DNA of 47,568 bases from Acidimicrobiia bacterium (GCA_022820505.1 JAJEFK010000020.1:1-47568), one strand, 5' to 3'; shown: positions 17,185-24,748, counted from the first letter of the stretch. The notes: a model not told the origin generated them from the letters alone. Numbers and translations are program-made.

Positions 17185-19227
17185 TCAACTCGTCAACGAA
17201 TGCCGCTGCTCCACGACTTTGAGTTTCAACCGCTTGTTCGGCGACATTGATGGAAACGGGCTGATCTTCAGCTTGTAGTTCGACGGCGAAATTTCCAAGG
17301 TGAAGTAGTGCGCGAGCATCAACACGCTGAGCAGCATCTGCAACTCGACCATGTGAGAGCCAAGACAGCTATGCGTGCCGAGACCGAACGGTGCATATCC
17401 CGGCGTTCGATGCTCGCCGCGTGAAGGCAAGTAGCGATCAATGTCGAATGTGAACGGATCCGGAAAGATCTCGCTCATGTAGTGCGGCGCCGTCGTGGCA
17501 ATGAACACCTTGGAGCCAACCGGTAACTCGTAGTCTTCGACGACGCATGCGTTCATCACCGTGCGGATCGACATTGGCACTGTGGGCCACAGCCGCAGGC
17601 ACTCCATGATGAAACGTCGAGTGATATCGATAGCCGGAGAATTCAAGTCATCGGGCGACGGATCTCCGTTGCTAAACAGAGCGTCGGCCTCCGCTTGGAT
17701 CTGTTCATATAAGTGCGGTTGGGACACCATCGCGTGCAAGATGAAGCTGAGCTCATCTCCCGCGTACATGCCCGCGAGTACCGGTGCCGAGAAAGTAAAG
17801 CTGAGATTTGACTCGGGCACGAAAATCGGATCGCTGCTGTGCAGGCTGAGCACGTCATCGGCCAGATCACGAGGGCAACCAGCCCGCTGCGCAGCTGTGT
17901 GAGATTCCAGAACGCGCTCATACAGAACGTCGACAACCTTCTTCTTGCGCTTCATGCGTGGCGTATTGAGCATGAAATTCGGCAAAACGTTGACAACTTG
18001 GGTCATGAGCACCCGGGACTTATAGGCGATGAGATCATCGATGACATCATCTGCTTCGATGCTTGCGAGGAACGGCGTGACCTGAGCGCCGGAGAAGCCA
18101 CGACACATGGATACAGCTCCAAATGTGTCTCCGACATTCCACTTGCTGATGTACGTTCGTGCGTGCTGATATACCGTTTCGAGCTGCTGTTCGAAACGCG
18201 CTCGGCCGTAGCCGCCGCGCAACGCTTTGCGCATGCGGAAATGATCTGCACCGTCCAACGCAGGCAGCAGCCCGGAGGCGTGATACGCAGTTTCGAGTCC
18301 TCGGAGATAGTCGCTCGACCTGAGGTGCATGCGGCCATGACGGTGAACCCAGCGATTGACACGAGGGCCTGATAAGAAAGTAATTTCCTGCTTGGAGAAC
18401 AGGGGGCTGAGCCTGAAAACAGGACCGAATTCTTCAGTCAACTGTGCGTAGACAGCCGGGATGTTCCCCCGAAGGAAATGACGATTGAGCAGCAGCTTGT
18501 TCAGCGGCAGCTTGGGTACAGACTTCGTCAGCGCAGAGCTTCTGAGCAGCGACGCCACCAAGTTGTGCGCTACGGCATCCGCGATGGCCCTGCCGATCAG
18601 GTCCATCTGGCAGATGAGCTGCACCCGCTCCTCCGCTTCGTCGTCGAGCTCAAAGATGAAGCGCAGAACATCGCAGGTGTGGGCGAGGCCGATGATGATG
18701 ACGTCTCTCGGGCTGGGAATCTCGCCCAGCAAGATCGATCTGCCAATGCGCGTCTTGATGAATTGGACGGCCGTGTCGCCGTCATCGCCGGCAAAGAAAT
18801 CGCTGTGCCGGGCCGCTGCCGTCAAGCTCCAGAATTCGCCGTCGTGATGCTCGAGGATCCCAAGTCTGACCAGCTGCTCCAGTGCCAAGTCGAGCATCAT
18901 CTCGGCGCGAGGCGCGAGGCGTTCCACCCAGTACTGCGCGCTGCGCTGCTCGGGCTCGCTCGCGATCTGCTGGAGGGCGAGGTCCAAGATCGGCTTGCCG
19001 GTCGGTGTCTTGTCCAGCAGGATCAGCGACTCCATGTCGGTGTCAATGCGCGCCTGCAGCGAGAGCTCGGCCAGCACCGCACCGGCCATGGCGCAATTCA
19101 GGTGCCAACCGGGAACCTGGTGGAAGTATCCGCTCTCCTCGCTGAGCAGCACCAAGATGAGTTCCTCGGTCAGGTCGAGCGGCTGTGCAGCGGTGACCTT
19201 CGTCGGTGCTGTCGATGAAATAGTCAA
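17185..19227 (-). CDS. GPP34 (GOLPH3-like) - cytochrome P450 fusion protein
   Basis: This 680-residue protein joins two domains. Residues about 17-225 match the GPP34/GOLPH3 family: LTEELILVLLSEESGY, AGAVLAELSLQARI, KTPTGKPILDLAL, a QLVRLGILE helix and IIGLAHTCDVLRFIF. Residues about 255-675 are a cytochrome P450 with ExxR (Glu542-Arg545), FPDPFTFDIDRY, and the haem loop FGLGTHSCLG (ligand Cys621). The I-helix reads AGDELS at 489-494, with Leu where most P450s have the oxygen-activating Thr. The start is TTG 19227 with AGGAG five bases upstream. G+C is lower than in the neighbours. GPP34 proteins bind phosphoinositide-containing membranes in eukaryotes, so membrane targeting of the P450 is inferred. 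The substrate is unknown, and no ferredoxin gene lies nearby. Confidence 0.88.
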   Translation of the reverse strand: MTISSTAPTKVTAAQPLDLTEELILVLLSEESGYFHQVPGWHLNCAMAGAVLAELSLQARIDTDMESLILLDKTPTGKPILDLALQQIASEPEQRSAQYWVERLAPRAEMMLDLALEQLVRLGILEHHDGEFWSLTAAARHSDFFAGDDGDTAVQFIKTRIGRSILLGEIPSPRDVIIIGLAHTCDVLRFIFELDDEAEERVQLICQMDLIGRAIADAVAHNLVASLLRSSALTKSVPKLPLNKLLLNRHFLRGNIPAVYAQLTEEFGPVFRLSPLFSKQEITFLSGPRVNRWVHRHGRMHLRSSDYLRGLETAYHASGLLPALDGADHFRMRKALRGGYGRARFEQQLETVYQHARTYISKWNVGDTFGAVSMCRGFSGAQVTPFLASIEADDVIDDLIAYKSRVLMTQVVNVLPNFMLNTPRMKRKKKVVDVLYERVLESHTAAQRAGCPRDLADDVLSLHSSDPIFVPESNLSFTFSAPVLAGMYAGDELSFILHAMVSQPHLYEQIQAEADALFSNGDPSPDDLNSPAIDITRRFIMECLRLWPTVPMSIRTVMNACVVEDYELPVGSKVFIATTAPHYMSEIFPDPFTFDIDRYLPSRGEHRTPGYAPFGLGTHSCLGSHMVELQMLLSVLMLAHYFTLEISPSNYKLKISPFPSMSPNKRLKLKVVEQRHSLTS

Positions 19228-19393
19228 GTGACACTCCTGATCACACGGGGCACGGTGGTGAGCCCAGCGTTCGGGAAGATCGTCTCAAGTGTACGGATAG
19301 TTACTGGCACGGGGTACGGCACCGGCACTTCCCGGAGACGCCGATCATCCGGTCTAGCCTGCCGACATCGCCTCGGACGGAGAGCGCGTCTCG
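19228..19393. promoter_or_regulatory. shared divergent promoter region of the P450 and Rieske genes
   Basis: This 166-base gap separates the two divergent oxygenase genes. TAGCCT at 19355-19360 is a good -10 candidate for the Rieske gene. AGGAG on the minus strand at about 19233-19237 is the ribosome binding site of the P450 gene. The middle has a repetitive GGCAC/GTAC-rich stretch near 19290-19325 that could hold an operator, but no clean palindrome is seen. Confidence 0.4.
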
Positions 19394-20446
19394 ATGATCG
19401 GCAGCCCCCAGCAGGAAGCAAACGTTAGTTCGCTTCCGCCATTTCCAGAAGGCTGGTTCTTTATCGCGACGCGCGATGCCGTCCAGAAAGCGGGATTGAT
19501 TCAACGAACCTGGATGGGCGAAGAGATCGTCATCTGGTCTGATCCAGCCGGTCAGATCTGCATCGCGAAATCAGTGTGTCCCCATCTGGGTTCCGATCTG
19601 GGGCCTGAGGCCGGTGCTCGAGTCGTGGGCGGGAGACTTGTCTGTCCCTTTCACGGGTTCGAGTTCGAGACCGATGGGCAGTGCGTGGCCACGCCATCCG
19701 GAGCGCCCGCCCGTTCCGCGAAGCTGGATCTCGTTGAAGCCCGTGAGATCGAAGGTCTCATCTTCGGTTGGTGGGGCCTCGGAGGGCGACCCTCGCAGTG
19801 GCAGTTGCCCGACGTTCCTTCATCCGGTGATGACTGGACTGACTTGCAGATCCGGACGATTCGATTCGCTGGCCATCCGCAGGAAACCAGCGAGAATTCG
19901 GTGGACATTGCGCACCTGAGCTATATCCACGGCTATCACAACGTCACCAACGAAACGCCGGTGTTGATCGACGGCCCACGGCTTGAGAGCCGGTTCGGTT
20001 TCTCGACAACCCGGAAGATTGCCAAGTTCGCCAAGCTGACCATGGACGTGTCGGCCATCGCCCACGTGATCGGGCTGGGGTACTCATTCGTCGAATTCCA
20101 AGAGCACTCCATTGGCATCAATGCCCGGCTGTGGGTGTTGGCGACACCAGTCGACGGCACGCTCATTGACCTGTCGATCGTCTCGAGGATGCGCACACTG
20201 CACAAACCCAAGCGACCGATCGCCGGCTTGAGCTTCTTGCCGACACGGATGCGAGCACCCATCGTGAACAAGTTCATTGCGGATCTGCAGATCCGGGACG
20301 TTCAACAGGATGTCGTCATCTGGAGTCGCAAGCACTACGTTCCACGGCCCCGGCTCGTTCGCACCGACGGCGAAATCATGAAGTACCGGGAGTACTGCGC
20401 ACAGTTCTACCCCGGCGAGCGGCAGTGCGAGTCGCCCCGACGCTGA
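19394..20446 (+). CDS. Rieske non-haem iron oxygenase, DAF-36/Neverland- and KshA-like
   Basis: The 350-residue protein has an N-terminal Rieske [2Fe-2S] domain with Cys62-x-His64 (CPHLGSDLG) and Cys84-xx-His87 (CPFHGFEF). A catalytic domain follows whose mononuclear iron ligands appear to be His174 and His179 (DIAHLSYIH) and Asp306. The C-terminal pattern DVVIWSRKHYVPRPRL, then DGEIMKYREYCAQFY, is characteristic of the cholesterol 7-desaturase (DAF-36/Neverland) type oxygenases. The start is ATG 19394 without a ribosome binding site. It is divergent from the P450 fusion gene and shares its lower G+C. A sterol or other polycyclic lipid substrate is inferred from the family; the electron donor is not encoded here. 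Confidence 0.88.
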   Translation: MIGSPQQEANVSSLPPFPEGWFFIATRDAVQKAGLIQRTWMGEEIVIWSDPAGQICIAKSVCPHLGSDLGPEAGARVVGGRLVCPFHGFEFETDGQCVATPSGAPARSAKLDLVEAREIEGLIFGWWGLGGRPSQWQLPDVPSSGDDWTDLQIRTIRFAGHPQETSENSVDIAHLSYIHGYHNVTNETPVLIDGPRLESRFGFSTTRKIAKFAKLTMDVSAIAHVIGLGYSFVEFQEHSIGINARLWVLATPVDGTLIDLSIVSRMRTLHKPKRPIAGLSFLPTRMRAPIVNKFIADLQIRDVQQDVVIWSRKHYVPRPRLVRTDGEIMKYREYCAQFYPGERQCESPRR

Positions 20447-20506
20447 ACTCGTCGGCCGGTCGCGACGAGCGTCGCGAATCTCATGGGTTCCGCGGCGGCA
20501 GACCCG

Positions 20507-20512
20507 TAGGCT
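20507..20512 (+). promoter_or_regulatory. candidate -10 element for the KH-R3H gene
   Basis: TAGGCT lies 108 bases before ATG 20620, within an ACCCGTAGGCTG context also found before rpmH. It suggests that this half of jag has its own promoter and does not depend on the yidC transcript. The -35 region is weak. Confidence 0.3.
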
Positions 20513-20619
20513 GAGCACCGCCCACGTCGTGCGAGCAATCCGAGAACGACGCCCGTGGGCTGATACCGCCCGGCGTGCAGCGGGCCCGACGCATGCGTGC
20601 CCGATCAGAGGTGATGAAG

Positions 20620-21138
20620 ATGACAGGCGAGACAACGACAGCCGAGCAGCAGGCCATGGTGCAGGAGTTCCTGGATGGCCTGGTGACGGCGTTCGGCATC
20701 GAGGCCAAGGCGGTGCCCGTCGCAGCAGACGACGACAGCTTCGAGATCAATCTTGAGGGCGAGAACGAGGCCCTGGGGCTGCTGATCGGGCCGCGCGGCC
20801 GCCACGTTGTTGCACTCCAGGAGGTTGCGAAGACCATGCTGCAGCGCAGGCTGCCAGGTGTGCGCCGCGCGCGAGTGCGGGTTGACGTGGGTGGCTACCG
20901 GCAGCGTCGCCGCGAGGCGCTTGAGGCATACGTACGCGAGCTCGCCGGCGCCGTAGTGGAACGCGGAACGGAGCGTGGACTCGAGCCGATGAACGCGGCT
21001 GATCGCAAAGTCGTACACGACACGGTCAACGAGATCGACGGTGTCGACACGATCTCGGTGGGCGACGAACCCCGGCGGCGCGTCGTGCTGGTGCCGTCCA
21101 GCCCGAGCGACGCTTCCAGCCCGAGCGACGCGGCGTAG
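20620..21138 (+). CDS. jag: KH-R3H RNA-binding protein, Jag/KhpB C-terminal part
   Basis: The 172-residue protein begins TGETTTAEQQAMVQEFL. It has a KH domain (FEINLEG, then LLIGPRGRHVVALQEVAKTML with the GxxG loop) followed by an R3H-type domain (REALEAYVRELAGAVVERG, then ADRKVVHDTVNEIDGVDTISVGDEPRRRVVLVP). The order and spacing match Jag/KhpB, which binds RNA and influences cell-wall synthesis. There is no Jag_N domain here; one is encoded 3.5 kb upstream. I chose ATG 20620 because AGAGGTGAT precedes it at ideal spacing; ATG 20614 and GTG 20575 are in frame. The tail has a short SPSDA repeat. Confidence 0.9.
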   Translation: MTGETTTAEQQAMVQEFLDGLVTAFGIEAKAVPVAADDDSFEINLEGENEALGLLIGPRGRHVVALQEVAKTMLQRRLPGVRRARVRVDVGGYRQRRREALEAYVRELAGAVVERGTERGLEPMNAADRKVVHDTVNEIDGVDTISVGDEPRRRVVLVPSSPSDASSPSDAA

Positions 21139-21151
21139 TCCGTCCGATCGA

Positions 21152-21772
21152 TCAGAAAAGCGGTCTCTTCCGGATCTGTTTCCAGGTTCGGGGGTATGCC
21201 GAATCGGCAGCTGTCAGGCACTCCAACTCCGCAAACGTCGGCGTACCTGCGGTTCGCTGTACGAAGCGCATTCCGAGCTGAGCGAGTGCATCGGGCGGCC
21301 AGCGCGTGTCACCGCGTCTGGGCGGCTCGCTGACCACGAGCCTGCCGCCCGCGCGCAACAGGCCGGCACTGCACTCGGCGGCCGCGGCTGGCGGCCCGAA
21401 CGCCCGGCTCACGACGCCGTCGTAGGCATGGCGATGCTGGGCGAGGTGGGCAAGTTCGGCGGCATCGCCGAGCGCGACCGTGATGCGATCAGCGAGTTCG
21501 AGGTTCTGAACAGCAGTTTCGAGGAAGTCAGTCCGTCGTTGCGACCGATCCAACAGCACGAAATCGATGCTGGGTTGCTCCAGGGCCATCACGAGTCCGG
21601 GCACTCCCCCGCCGCTCCCGAGATCGCACCAGCGCTGACCGGGCACCGGTCGAGCCGCCGCGTGGTGGGCTCGTGCGTGCTCCACATGAACCAGGAGGTC
21701 ACCCGGGCCCAGAAAACCTTGTTGCTGGCCGAGTTTGAGCACGGCAACGAGGCGTTCTTCTGCCGCCGTCAT
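21152..21772 (-). CDS. rsmG: 16S rRNA (guanine527-N7)-methyltransferase
   Basis: RsmG methylates G527 of 16S rRNA using S-adenosylmethionine. The 206-residue product shows the SAM-binding motif CDLGSGGGVPGLVMAL near residues 49-64, VLLDRSQRRTDFLETAV near 72-88, a VVSRAFG motif near 120 and the C-terminal YPRTWKQIRKRPLF. The start is ATG 21772. The gene is inverted relative to the usual jag-rsmG-parA order: it converges on the KH-R3H gene and diverges from parA, with parS between. Confidence 0.95.
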   Translation of the reverse strand: MTAAEERLVAVLKLGQQQGFLGPGDLLVHVEHARAHHAAARPVPGQRWCDLGSGGGVPGLVMALEQPSIDFVLLDRSQRRTDFLETAVQNLELADRITVALGDAAELAHLAQHRHAYDGVVSRAFGPPAAAAECSAGLLRAGGRLVVSEPPRRGDTRWPPDALAQLGMRFVQRTAGTPTFAELECLTAADSAYPRTWKQIRKRPLF

Positions 21773-21795
21773 GATGCCGGGAACCGTATCTCACA

Positions 21796-21811
21796 TGTTT
21801 CACGTGAAACA
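21796..21811. promoter_or_regulatory. parS: parS centromere-like site
   Basis: TGTTTCACGTGAAACA is a perfect 16-base palindrome identical to the consensus bacterial parS bound by ParB. It lies between the divergent rsmG and parA genes, upstream of the parAB genes encoded here, and within 10 kb of the putative origin. Spreading of ParB from it would cover both promoters. Confidence 0.97.
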
Positions 21812-21879
21812 CTGCCGCCCGCGCAGCAGGTTCACGGCTGGCCTACGCTGACTCTCGAGCGTCAATGAACGGAGACTGC

Positions 21880-22761
21880 ATGGGCCGGATCATTGCGGTG
21901 ACGAATCAGAAAGGCGGCGTCGGCAAGACGACGACGGCTGTCAATCTGTGTGCGTCGCTCGCCGACTCGGGCCAGAAGACGCTGCTCGTCGACATGGATC
22001 CACAAGGCAATGCCGCTACTGGTGCCGGCATCGACCCCCGTGCGGTGGGTACCTCGATGTACCAGGTATTGCTCGGCACGGCAGAGATCGCCGACTGCAT
22101 CCAACCGACTGGCATCGAGAATTTCGACGTGGCACCGGCACGGTTAGAGATGTCTGGCGCGGAGATAGAACTCGTATCTGCCTTCAGTCGCGAGTTGAAA
22201 CTCCGGCACGCTCTCGCCCCGATCACTGACGACTACGACTACATCTTCATCGACTGCCCGCCGTCACTCGGACTCTTGACCGTCAATGCGTTAAGCGCGG
22301 CGGTCGAGATCCTGGTGCCTGTCCAGTGCGAGTACTACGCGCTCGAAGGACTGGGCCAGCTGCTTCACAACGTGGAGATGGTGCGCCAGGGCCTGAATCC
22401 CGCCCTCGTCATCAGCGCCATCGTCATGGTGATGTATGACGCCAGGACACGGCTCGCAGCAGAGGTGGTCGCTGATGTGCGGCAACACTTTGGTGATCGG
22501 GTGTGCCGGGTCGTGATCCCGCGGACGGTGCGCTTGTCCGAAGCCCCGAGCGTGGGGCAGCCGGTGACGGTGTACGCGCCCAACAGCCGTGGCGCCGTGG
22601 CCTACCGAGAGCTCGCCCGGGAAATTCATGAGCGCGACGGGCAGACGGTGACGGCCGGTACCCGCGTGCCTCATGATCCCGCCTCGAATGAGGACCCCGA
22701 ACAGGAGCAGGCAGATCCGGCTGGCATCTCGCCGGTCAGTCGCGAAGGAGCCCCCACATGA
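21880..22761 (+). CDS. parA: chromosome partitioning ATPase ParA
   Basis: ParA is the Walker-type ATPase that moves ParB-parS complexes. The 293-residue product has the deviant Walker A KGGVGKTTTAVNL near residues 11-23, LLVDMDPQGNAA (Walker A'), IFIDCPPSLGLLTVNAL (Walker B) and the C-terminal IPRTVRLSEAPSVGQPV. I chose ATG 21880 because GGAG lies 6 bases upstream and the protein then begins GRIIAVTNQKGG. An in-frame ATG at 21865 would add five residues. A tail of about 40 acidic residues follows the conserved domain. The stop overlaps parB in ATGA. Confidence 0.97.
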   Translation: MGRIIAVTNQKGGVGKTTTAVNLCASLADSGQKTLLVDMDPQGNAATGAGIDPRAVGTSMYQVLLGTAEIADCIQPTGIENFDVAPARLEMSGAEIELVSAFSRELKLRHALAPITDDYDYIFIDCPPSLGLLTVNALSAAVEILVPVQCEYYALEGLGQLLHNVEMVRQGLNPALVISAIVMVMYDARTRLAAEVVADVRQHFGDRVCRVVIPRTVRLSEAPSVGQPVTVYAPNSRGAVAYRELAREIHERDGQTVTAGTRVPHDPASNEDPEQEQADPAGISPVSREGAPT

Positions 22762-23660
22762 ACGCTCAACGAGGACTCGGGCGAGGGCTCGGTGCACTCA
22801 TCCCCACCGGCCGATCGGTCTATCGCGAGGTGCCCGTCTCAGCCGTCGAAGTCAACCCGCTGCAACCCCGGCAGCACTTCGACACCGATGCACTGGACAC
22901 TCTGGCAGATTCGATTCGCCAGATCGGGGTCTTGCAGCCGATCGTCGTGCGCGAGACGGGCATCGTCGGCCGCTTCGAGATCATCGCGGGGGAACGTCGC
23001 TGGCGAGCGGCGCGCAGCATCGGTCTGGACACCATTCCGGTCGTCGTGCGCGCCGCGGACGACGAGTCCAGCCTCACGCACGCGCTGATCGAGAACGTTC
23101 ACCGGGCCGATCTCAATCCCTTGGAAGAGGCGGCCGCGTACCGGCAGCTCATCGATGACTTTGGCGTCACCCATGACGAGCTCGGACGTCGCATGGGTCG
23201 CAGCCGTGCGGCGGTCACCAACTCGCTCAGGCTCTTGTCGTTGCCGGTGAATGTGCAGCGCTACTTGCTGGACGGAGAACTCTCCGCCGGTCACGCCCGT
23301 GCACTGCTCGGCTGTGATGACCCCGTCGAGCTCGAACTGCTCGCGGAGCGCGCCGTGGATGAAGGCTGGTCAGTACGCACGGTGGAAGAGGAAGTTCGAT
23401 CCTTCGGAGCGCTGTCTGAACGCGAGTCGAAGCCGGATCAGACAACCGACGGGCCCGCAGCGCCGGGCCCGGCTGCCGAGGATCGTCCGGCAGCGGTGTT
23501 GGAGGTCGAATCAGCGCTGGCGGCCGCCCTCATGACTGCCGTGGAGGTGCAACTCGGCCGCCAAGGGGGTCAGATTGTCATCAGATTCGCCGATATGGAA
23601 GATCTCGGCCGGCTCTACGAGGCGTTAACCGACAACCTTCGGGCGACCCTCGAAGGTTGA
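22758..23660 (+). CDS. parB: chromosome partitioning protein ParB
   Basis: ParB is a CTP-dependent clamp that loads at parS. The 300-residue product shows the N-terminal RGLGRGLGALIP motif, then VEVNPLQPRQHFD, the CTP-binding GERRWRAAR, ENVHRADLNPLEEAAAY, the HTH in MGRSRAAVTNSLRLLSLP and SAGHARALLG. A Pro/Glu linker leads to a C-terminal dimerisation domain with GGQIVIRFADMEDL. The ATG overlaps the parA stop, so the two are translationally coupled. Its own parS lies upstream of parA. Confidence 0.97.
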   Translation: MNAQRGLGRGLGALIPTGRSVYREVPVSAVEVNPLQPRQHFDTDALDTLADSIRQIGVLQPIVVRETGIVGRFEIIAGERRWRAARSIGLDTIPVVVRAADDESSLTHALIENVHRADLNPLEEAAAYRQLIDDFGVTHDELGRRMGRSRAAVTNSLRLLSLPVNVQRYLLDGELSAGHARALLGCDDPVELELLAERAVDEGWSVRTVEEEVRSFGALSERESKPDQTTDGPAAPGPAAEDRPAAVLEVESALAAALMTAVEVQLGRQGGQIVIRFADMEDLGRLYEALTDNLRATLEG

Positions 23661-23736
23661 GCGGTGTTTGCCGGCGGACTCAAGCTTTGTATGGCAGAGG
23701 CGCTGGCGCCGAGATTTGCAGCCTCAATCTGAACTT

Positions 23737-23759
23737 GTTGTCCACTAGCTGTGGACAAC
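23737..23759. repeat. inverted pair of DnaA-box-like sequences downstream of parB
   Basis: The arms GTTGTCCAC (23737-23745) and GTGGACAAC (23751-23759) are reverse complements around TAGCT. The right arm contains TGTGGACAA, the exact reverse of the TTGTCCACA DnaA box; the left arm is one base off. It lies in the convergent parB-cwlM gap (23661-23782), where it could act as a DnaA-binding site or as a weak bidirectional hairpin. There is no T-tract. Confidence 0.7.
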
Positions 23760-23782
23760 ATGGGGAGAAGATTGCGTTGAGC

Positions 23783-24748
23783 TCAGGCGGCGGGCTGATC
23801 AGCGAGCAAATCCCGGGTCGACTGGGCAACGACGTCGGCCACTTCCCGGTTTCGTTCCAGCAGAGCGTCGATGCGTTCGAACCTGCACAGCACGGCGGGC
23901 ATCGCGCTCTCACGCAGCATCGGCAGCCCCATGCCGTTCGTTTCAATGGAACCGAACATTGGTTCCAGCCTCTCCGCGATGTCGGCGGCGAGCGTCTGGC
24001 CGGCGCGGCTCACGAAGTGACGACCCTGGAAATAGCTGACCGAGGGCGCGGCCGGCTTGACCTCGAAGCCGATATAGACGGCTGCACCGAATCGGTTCAC
24101 CTGCGCGGCTTGTGTTGACCAATCAGGATGGTGAACGGTCAGCACTTCGGCGCCGTCGCGCCCGATCTCGCGCCGCACCGACGCCGTGACGGGTTCGAGT
24201 CCGCCGGCTTCGCCCACGGCGATGCGCCGCCCGATCAGCTGGCCGCCGGCGGACTCCAAGCGCTGCCGTTCGGTGATGTGAGCGACGACCGATGCGTCGC
24301 CGAGCGGCCTCACCAGCTGCTGCAGCGTCTGCAGGGTTCGGCCACCGCAGACGCCGTCACCGCCCAAGCTCATATTCGTCTGGAAATCGGCGAGTGCTGC
24401 AGCGGTCAGGGGGCCCCAGATCCCGTCGATGCGCCCGACCGAGAAACCCAGCGTGCTGAGCATCCGTTGCACCTCCGCGACGTCATCGCCTCGCAGAGGT
24501 GGAGTTCGCAGGTACAGGAAGCGGTCTCCCAGCCGCTGGCCCGCCTCGATCAGCAGTCCCCATGTCTCGGGGCCGCAGATCCCGTCGACATCGATTGAGC
24601 GCTGCGCCTGGAAGGCCTTGACGGATTCGGCTGTCGCTGAGTCGAAGATGCCGGTGATCGGGCCGTGCCAGTGTCCAGTAGCGGTCAGCCGATGCTGGAG
24701 GTCTCGAACGTGCGGACCTGCCGCGCCGATGCCGAACGGTCGGATCAG
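23783..24748 (-). CDS. CwlM-like protein: two peptidoglycan-binding domains plus degenerate amidase_3 domain
   Basis: The 321-residue reading has two PG_binding_1 repeats (about residues 9-72, with [11 protein letters not shown] and [12 protein letters not shown]; about 84-145, with [21 protein letters not shown]). An amidase_3-like domain follows (about 155-310). The zinc-binding DPGHGG motif is replaced by VGEAGG and the SxHxN motif by YIGFEV, so hydrolysis is unlikely. This is the CwlM position beside trxA in mycobacteria, where CwlM regulates MurA and MurJ. No ATG, GTG or TTG precedes the first repeat; CTG 24748 overlaps the trxA stop and is the likely start. A shorter form from ATG 24472 would lose the first repeat. 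Confidence 0.85.
   Translation of the reverse strand: MIRPFGIGAAGPHVRDLQHRLTATGHWHGPITGIFDSATAESVKAFQAQRSIDVDGICGPETWGLLIEAGQRLGDRFLYLRTPPLRGDDVAEVQRMLSTLGFSVGRIDGIWGPLTAAALADFQTNMSLGGDGVCGGRTLQTLQQLVRPLGDASVVAHITERQRLESAGGQLIGRRIAVGEAGGLEPVTASVRREIGRDGAEVLTVHHPDWSTQAAQVNRFGAAVYIGFEVKPAAPSVSYFQGRHFVSRAGQTLAADIAERLEPMFGSIETNGMGLPMLRESAMPAVLCRFERIDALLERNREVADVVAQSTRDLLADQPAA

Noticed and set aside
17184..20453. Possible target-site duplication at the cassette edges (CTCAACTCGTC at 17184-17194, CTGAACTCGTC at 20443-20453)
   Set aside because: The match is 10 of 11 bases but falls on the two genes' stop codons, and no transposase, integrase or inverted repeat is present. It may be chance.
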